From assembly GCA_004352715.1 (NCBI GenBank), contig SCFE01000061.1, forward strand, positions 236,398 to 300,397: a stretch of DNA of 64,000 bases, given 5' to 3'. Positions 58,272-64,000 of this stretch are shown in pieces. The stretch is from Hofstenia miamia (lineage: Eukaryota > Xenacoelomorpha > Acoela). The position numbers were made by a program, and so were the translations under genes. The notes beneath the pieces were generated by a model. It ran no database searches. It had not been told where the DNA came from and was given only the letters and a program-made list of their open reading frames with translations. Every line of letters starts with the position of its first letter. The first letter of the stretch is position 1.

Positions 58272-59082
58272 GCATCTGCATGTTACACGATTATTTACAG
58301 TAGAGGAGTAAATACTCGCTGTTTACATCTCTTAGGGAATCCGAATTAGTTTAATCTTCCTCCCATAGAGCTCTGCGAGCCTACTCGAGTTCGAAGTTGC
58401 TCGAGCCAATTGTGTGCGCTCGAGCATGCAAACTAAACACGAGCTCACTCGAATTAACAAATTGTCCTTATCTTTAAAGTTCGTTAAAAATTTTCATTTT
58501 TAAACTATTCATTGAGATATTTAAATCAGAATTTTAAAGTGGCGCTTACTTTGGCTTTCAATCGCAACCATTTTCATACTTTGAAAAGCATTTAATCACC
58601 TCAATGGTCCTCAGATGAATCAAATAAAATATCCAGAGATTTTAAATGCCTATAGACACTCTCTTTCCCCACAAAATGCGGAACGATTTTTTCGTGAAAA
58701 GCAATAAAAAATGATGTAATTAAAATGATGGTTATATTTATTAAATTGAATTCCATTTCTCTAATTACTGATTACTTACAGGGCCATTCGGCTGGTATAT
58801 TTTAAAAATTAATTTGGAAATAAACTAAAGTGCAAAATATTAATCATCATGAAACGACGTAATAAATTATTTTATATTCAAATTTATTGTGTTGTTCAGT
58901 GAAACATTTGTGATTTTGAATAGCATTGGCTAAAGATAAAACGTTTTTAGCATATTTCAATCACGACCTAGTCGCAGGAACCTGATAATGTTAGGATAGG
59001 TTTACGTCTTTATTCTATCCTTTATGAAAATGCACTGGTCCTAAACCTATATTATCGATTTACAGAGAGATGAAGAACTTAC
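58272..59082. other. Stretch without recognisable gene
   Basis: A patch at 58366-58460 repeats CTCGAG-type words (GAGCCTACTCGAGTTCGAAG) like the interior of the 50690 element. A tiny minus-strand exon-like segment near 58995-59045 (DQCIFIKDRIK between AG and GT) would be in phase with exon 59083-59223, but it is too short to call. Confidence 0.35.
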
Positions 59083-59223
59083 TGGTGTAGCATAATTTGT
59101 ATATACTCCTTGCCACCAATAAGATAACTGTACTGATATAAATGGTATTTTGCACTCACACCATTTCTCGACACCGCCGAGCAACAAATACAGTAACAGC
59201 GTGGAGCTCCAAACTAAAGACAT
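59083..59223 (-). CDS. Candidate first exon of a secreted protein
   Basis: The frame starts MSLVWSSTLLLYLLLGGVEK, a good signal peptide, and continues WCECKIPFISVQLSYWWQGV YTNYATP. It then meets a strong donor, CCA|GTAAGT, after exactly 47 codons (phase 0). The CxC motif, two adjacent tryptophans and an N-Y-x-T-P end look like the beginning of an extracellular domain, but I cannot name the family. Without the splice the frame would run 11 codons further to a stop. Downstream exons should lie below 59083 on this strand; none was found with confidence. It is 18.8 kb upstream of exon 1 of the other secreted-protein gene and differs from it in phase. Confidence 0.45.
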
Positions 59224-61649
59224 TCTGGATTTTTAGCAGGCTTTCATTCCCACATAAAGATTCGCTTTGCATGTAGTAGTAATTTTCAAATTTTTGAAAT
59301 AAATTCTCTACCTACTCAATCCCTTGGAGTTTTAAAATATATATTGAAGTTTGTTTATTTAATGTGAACAGTGATTGATGAAATTCGAGTGACATATTTT
59401 TCCAAAATCTAATATATTTTACTTTCATGAATTACTAACATTTTTTTAAAGTGTGAAAACTGATTAATAATAACAAATTTTAAAACGGTGTAGTTATTAG
59501 TTTTATAATGAACTAAAAAACGACAAACTTTAAGAAATGGAGAAAAATTCATTGACATCACAACAGATATGCAAAGGAACTGGGTGCTCCAAAGGACTGA
59601 ACTGGGTTAGTCTATAATTTTTAGCAGTAAGCCAAGAAGAAGACTGAGTAGAAGTTAGGAAACTTCAATGTAATTAAGGCATAATGAAGAAATCCTCTTT
59701 GAAAAGAGTTGTGAAAAATTTTTAAATTGCTTCTTAAAGAAGAAAAAGATAGACTCATCGTTTAAATGTATATTTGTAGTATTTCTTAGAATGTTAAGAG
59801 AGTATTTGAATACTTTAAAAATATTCTAATATCCAGTTTATTTATATTACATAATAGTCTATTACTGAAAGAAATCTGCCGTAGAAAGTCGTTATTAAAA
59901 TTATCTACAAAAATTAGTGCAAGTAAATGATCCTCATTTCGAAAATTCCACTAAAACATAAATTACACGCGAAAAATATTCAAGAAATACTACTAATGAA
60001 TATCAGAAATTTGTATTTCAAATACCAATAACCATTCTATGGGTCATATTAAAAAACTTCATTTTAATTAAGCATCTTCTCCTTTATCAGAAACCTGCGG
60101 GTTGTTTAAGATAAAAACGTATTTTGGAAAAGTCAAATCCCCTTATTAACATTGTCATAATGATTCAATTACGAGAGCTATTGGCCTTGAAGAGAGAAGC
60201 AAATTTAAAACAAAGCACAATTCCGACATTTTACTACAGAATTGAACTCATTTATATCAGTTTCATAGGAAATTTCTAAATCTTTATATAATAGTTTCTT
60301 TCATCAATATGAGGGACAAAAATACCATTCCCGTTTATCGAAACTATCATCTATACATACGGTCTAAAAATCTTTTTGCCCCAAGCTGTTTAAATAATCG
60401 ACAATACGCTGTAACTTCAAGAAATGGATTTTGCTCAAAATATTTAAAGCCATTGAACTTTTATGATGTACAAGCCATGCTGACTTCATTAACATTTTGG
60501 ATTCTTGTAATTGTTTAGTGAATACATTTTCTCAAATTTTATGTAGTAATTTGTTTTATTATAGATATGCACCTTGGCAAGGACTGTGTTTGCCTATTTT
60601 TTTTGGACTGGACTTGGGCTATTTTAAAATTTTAGTTTGGAGCACTTAATTTGTTAGTAGGCATTGAATTTCTGGCCCATTTGCAGGTTTGCATTATTTG
60701 CAAAATGTACATTTCTCAAAAAACAGAAAAAGCTTAAGCTTTCCCTAGTCCCACGCTTGACGCCACAGGTCAGTTCCGCTGCAAATCGAGATAATTAGTG
60801 CCCAGTTCACAATTGGTGCAAAAACGCTTATTTACAGGTCTAAGACCTTGTCAAATAAAAAGTACCCAATATTTCGACTACCAGTAGTTTTTGTAAAAGT
60901 AAAACTTTTTTTTGTGCCTAGAGGAGTGACAACTCCCATATGAGAGTGTTTTGATGTGGTTTGATATTATTATATCAATTGATTTAGTAAACTGATAAAA
61001 ACTGACATTGCAATTGTCAAATAAAACCACTGTTACATTAGATAAAATGTAGTACTGCAAATGGGTCGATATCAGAGATTGACATGAGTGGAAATTTTTC
61101 GGCGCAAGCCTGGCCCATTTAAATTAATATCTATTCGGCCCATTGTATAAATCCTTTCCAAAAATTTTAATAGACCAAAGTTGGATAGCTTAGAAACTTT
61201 TAATAAAATCTACTCACTTGTATTAAAAACTTAAGCTAAATTATAGAAGCGCATATGATGAAAATACGAAATTTTGAAATGTAAGGATAAATTTTCAACA
61301 CTTTGCTTATAATTTATTTGAAAGTTGCTGAATTTGTGTTGATTTGCGCGTGTAAAAGCTGAAAAAACCTAACGGATCACTATTGGAGATCAGCAGATAG
61401 AGCGAAATAAAACATAATAGAGTAGGTTAGAAATAGAGTGGCAAACAAGATATAGGCAGAAAGGGAATTCATTAAGAATACAGGAGGAATACCGAAAACT
61501 GTTCTTCATGTTCTATGCATATTGACATTCATCACTTTAGACAACAAATAGGAAATAGGGTGAAATGTCAAATCTCAAAAAAGCCATAAGATCATTTGTC
61601 AAATATTTAAGCTCATAAACCTACTGAAGTTAACAACAAAACATTCCAA
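59224..61649. other. Stretch without recognisable gene
   Basis: AT-rich. Open frames such as 60309-60518 (plus) have no motif. At 61075 the sequence CAGAGATTGACATGAGTGGA resembles a hAT terminus without a visible partner. Confidence 0.4.
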
Positions 61650-61652
61650 GCA

Positions 61653-62007
61653 CGCTGTAATACCCTACAATTAATTTGCTGACTTTTTTCTTCTTATGAT
61701 TTATTAATCTTTTCTGGCTTTCCATTTTGTTTTTGGAAAAAAACCTTTGTTGCAAGCTGTAATTCCCTACAATTAATTTGCTGACTTTTTTCTTCACATT
61801 TATTTTTTAATTATTAATTTATTTATATCATATTTTTTATAAGAAAAAATTAGAAAAAATTAGAATTATTAGTAATTAAAAAAAAAATTTTATTTCAAAG
61901 AATAATAATTTATTGTAATTACTAATTTATTTATATTATATTTTTAAGAAGAAATGATTAGAAAAAATTGGAATTTTTAGGAATTAAAAAATAAATTTTA
62001 AGTCCAA
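61653..62007. repeat. Two series of direct repeats
   Basis: CTGTAAT.CCCTACAATTAATT followed by TGCTGACTTTTTTCTTC occurs at about 61653 and 61759. Then a unit of about 110 bp containing TTATTTATAT.ATATTTTT and AATTAGAAAAAATT.GAATT occurs twice (about 61800-61905 and 61910-62005). The series leads directly into the GC-richer repeat copy. Confidence 0.65.
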
Positions 62008-63240
62008 GAATAATGAAATATAGTGCAAAATAAACTACTCTTTATTCAATAGGGTAGGCGAAGGTGCTGCCACGTGGACGATGAGTGTGGCTCATAGGTC
62101 AGTCATGTCAAGGACAATATTCTTCTGACCTATAAGATAGGCCAGTGAGGCAGCCTTGATATGTCACAGTAGTTTTTATGATTGCAGTTTGCAGCAGGTG
62201 CTCATTGTTAGTAGACTTGACTGGCCAACGCGAGAAAGACGCAGTAACCCTTTCAACTGAAGTTCAGTCAGCATTTTAACTCTGCTGATCAGCNNNNNNN
62301 NNNNNNNNNNNNNNNNNNNNNNNNNNNNNNNNNNNNNNNNNNNNNNNNNNNNNNNNNNNNNNNNNNNNNNNNNNNNNNNNNNNNNNNNNNNNNNNNNNNN
62401 NNNNNNNNNNNNNNNNNNNNNNNNNNNNNNNNNNNNNNNNNNNNNNNNNNNNNNNNNNNNNNNNNNNNNNNNNNNNNNNNNNNNNNNNNNNNNNNNNNNN
62501 NNNNNNNNNNNNNNNNNNNNNNNNNNNNNNNNNNNNNNNNNNNNNNNNNNNNNNNNNNNNNNNNNNNNNNNNNNNNNNNNNNNNNNNNNNNNNNNNNNNN
62601 NNNNNNNNNNNNNNNNNNNNNNNNNNNNNNNNNNNNNNNNNNNNNNNNNNNNNNNNNNNNNNNNNNNNNNNNNNNNNNNNNNNNNNNNNNNNNNNNNNNN
62701 NNNNNNNNNNNNNNNNNNNNNNNNNNNNNNNNNNNNNNNNNNNNNNNNNNNNNNNNNNNNNNNNNNNNNNNNNNNNNNNNNNNNNNNNNNNNNNNNNNNN
62801 NNNNNNNNNNNNNNNNNGAATAATGAAATATAGTGCAAAATAAACTACTCTTTATTCAATAGGGTAGGCGAAGGTGCTGCCATGTGTACCTTGGGCAAAT
62901 GGGTATTGTGACGGTCGTGAAGCCTGTCTGTTTAGTCTATGGGCGAACAGACTGGGAGTAGTGGAAACACTGCTAGCAAGCTGCATGCTACCGCTGGTTC
63001 GTGCACTATGAGTGTATCTCATAGGTCAGTCATGTCAAGGACAATATTCTTCTGACCTATAAGATAGGCCAGTGAGGCAGCCTTGATATGTCACAGTAGT
63101 TTTTATGATTGCAGTTTGCAGCAGGTGCTCATTGTTAGTAGACTTGACTGGCCAACGCGAGAAAGACGCAGTAACCCTTTCAACTGAAGTTCAGCTTTCA
63201 TTTTAACTCTGCTGATCAGCAGATTCAACATAGATCAGAG
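62008..63240 (-). repeat. GC-richer repeat family, copies 2a and 2b (gapped)
   Basis: 62008-62293 and 62818-63240 are near-identical direct copies starting GAATAATGAAATATAGTGCA. Copy 2a lacks about 120 bp present in copy 2b (about 62886-63012). The first copy runs into the gap at CTGCTGATCAGC, and the second starts immediately after the gap. The complement is homologous to 43560-44870, with shared CTGATCT.TGTTGA.TC, GAGCACCTGC and CACCTTC..TACCCTATTG. They could be a tandem duplication, the long terminal repeats of a small element or an assembly duplication. Confidence 0.65.
62294..62817. other. Assembly gap
   Basis: 524 ambiguous bases between the two direct repeat copies. Confidence 0.95.
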
Positions 63241-64000
63241 CTCTGGCTGTCAGAGTTCGCAAATTCCTACATTTTTCTAAAGTTAAATGTTTGAAAAATA
63301 GCTAAAATTTTTAACCAATATGTGTATTGTATTATTTTATTATCTGAAATTTTGTGTGGGGTGTTCAGCACATAGCCTCACAAGTATGGTTAATTGATCA
63401 AATCAAATATATTGTGTTTCATAAGCAACTGAAGTGACTATGAAGAAAATTTCCTTACTGCTAGCACTAGGATGAGATGAACTAATTATCGACCTTTCCT
63501 TTGTGATATGATAACCATTCCCGCAGACGAAACTTAACAAGGCTTGATTAAAATGCTGAAATCCATTGATTGCTTACAAAAATTTTTCTAACTAAGTGAA
63601 AATTCTTTGAAAGGCGATAATTTTAAATTTCTATAAATAGTTGTTATCAGTGTAATTCATTTATGTTTTACTCTACACCAGACCGGCCTAGAATATGAAT
63701 ACAAAGTCTGATTCAAAATGCAAACAATTAGCTGAATTAAAAATTATACTAATAAAGTGTGTCTCACTAATTTACGAGCTTCAGGCAAAGTGATTGTCTA
63801 CCTCCGTATTTAAATGCTAATTTTGTTGTTTTCTCACAAATTTATGGTCATTTTACAAAACATGTTAAAGGACATTTTAAAATTATGGAGAAAAGCTCAC
63901 ATTTCTGAAGTTTGATGCAGTCATCTAGCTGCACAATTGGTTTAAAAAGGAACTTGATCCGAAGAAAAAGGTGTAAAATGAAACACCCATATATATATAT
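63241..64000. other. AT-rich stretch to window end
   Basis: No gene or paired element was seen. The last bases (63990-64000) are a TA run. Confidence 0.4.

Noticed and set aside
62176-62838. Apparent 220-codon minus-strand frame
   Set aside because: Spans the 62294-62817 gap; only a few dozen real codons, within a repeat.
1-64000. CRISPR arrays, operons, ribosome binding sites, rho-independent terminators, tRNA and rRNA genes
   Set aside because: None seen; the sequence has eukaryotic features throughout, so prokaryotic signals are not expected.

Overview
The window looks like draft scaffold from an AT-rich, transposon-rich invertebrate animal genome. Signs are roughly 70% A+T (estimated by eye), canonical GT-AG splice sites, very long introns, (TA)n microsatellites, assembly gaps (33745-33891, 43932-44543, 54086-54106, 62294-62817) and single ambiguous bases. 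There are no prokaryotic-style genes and I found no tRNA, rRNA or CRISPR array. The phylum cannot be fixed from sequence alone. Arthropod or cnidarian would fit the mix of hAT, mariner, piggyBac-like and LINE relics.

Host genes: one three-exon gene can be assembled on the minus strand. Exons at 40218-40269 (signal peptide), 15422-15568 and 8334-8485 join in phase 1 at both junctions. They encode a 116-residue secreted protein with two six-cysteine modules, each mostly on its own exon. Its introns are about 24.6 kb and 6.9 kb and hold most of the transposons in the left half of the window. A second, less certain gene start lies at 59083-59223 (minus): a signal peptide, a CxC motif and a good GTAAGT donor. 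Its later exons were not found.

Mobile DNA fills much of the rest. Twelve elements have inverted ends of hAT type (YARNG...) flanked by 8-bp duplications. Four duplications are perfect, and one (10814-11403) is weak. TA-flanked elements lie at 9868-10467 (deleted mariner), 20282-20841, 21707-22818 and 50963-51877. Several are nested, which gives a relative insertion order: 12501 in 12340, 26886 in 26631, 33053 in 32635, 50963 in 50690, and a LINE (itself interrupted) in an old hAT at 52057-55505. Coding relics are a mariner helix-turn-helix domain (10017), a second mariner relic (15205), hAT transposase C-termini (45094-45609 plus, 54964-55134 minus) and a LINE reverse transcriptase (52301-54812, minus).

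Two GC-richer stretches (43560-44870 and 62008-63240) are copies of one repeat family in opposite orientation, and each contains an assembly gap. Tandem duplications at 46462-47651 and around 62008-63240 touch an ambiguous base or gap and could be real or assembly artefacts. Remaining stretches are AT-rich non-coding sequence in which I see nothing functional.
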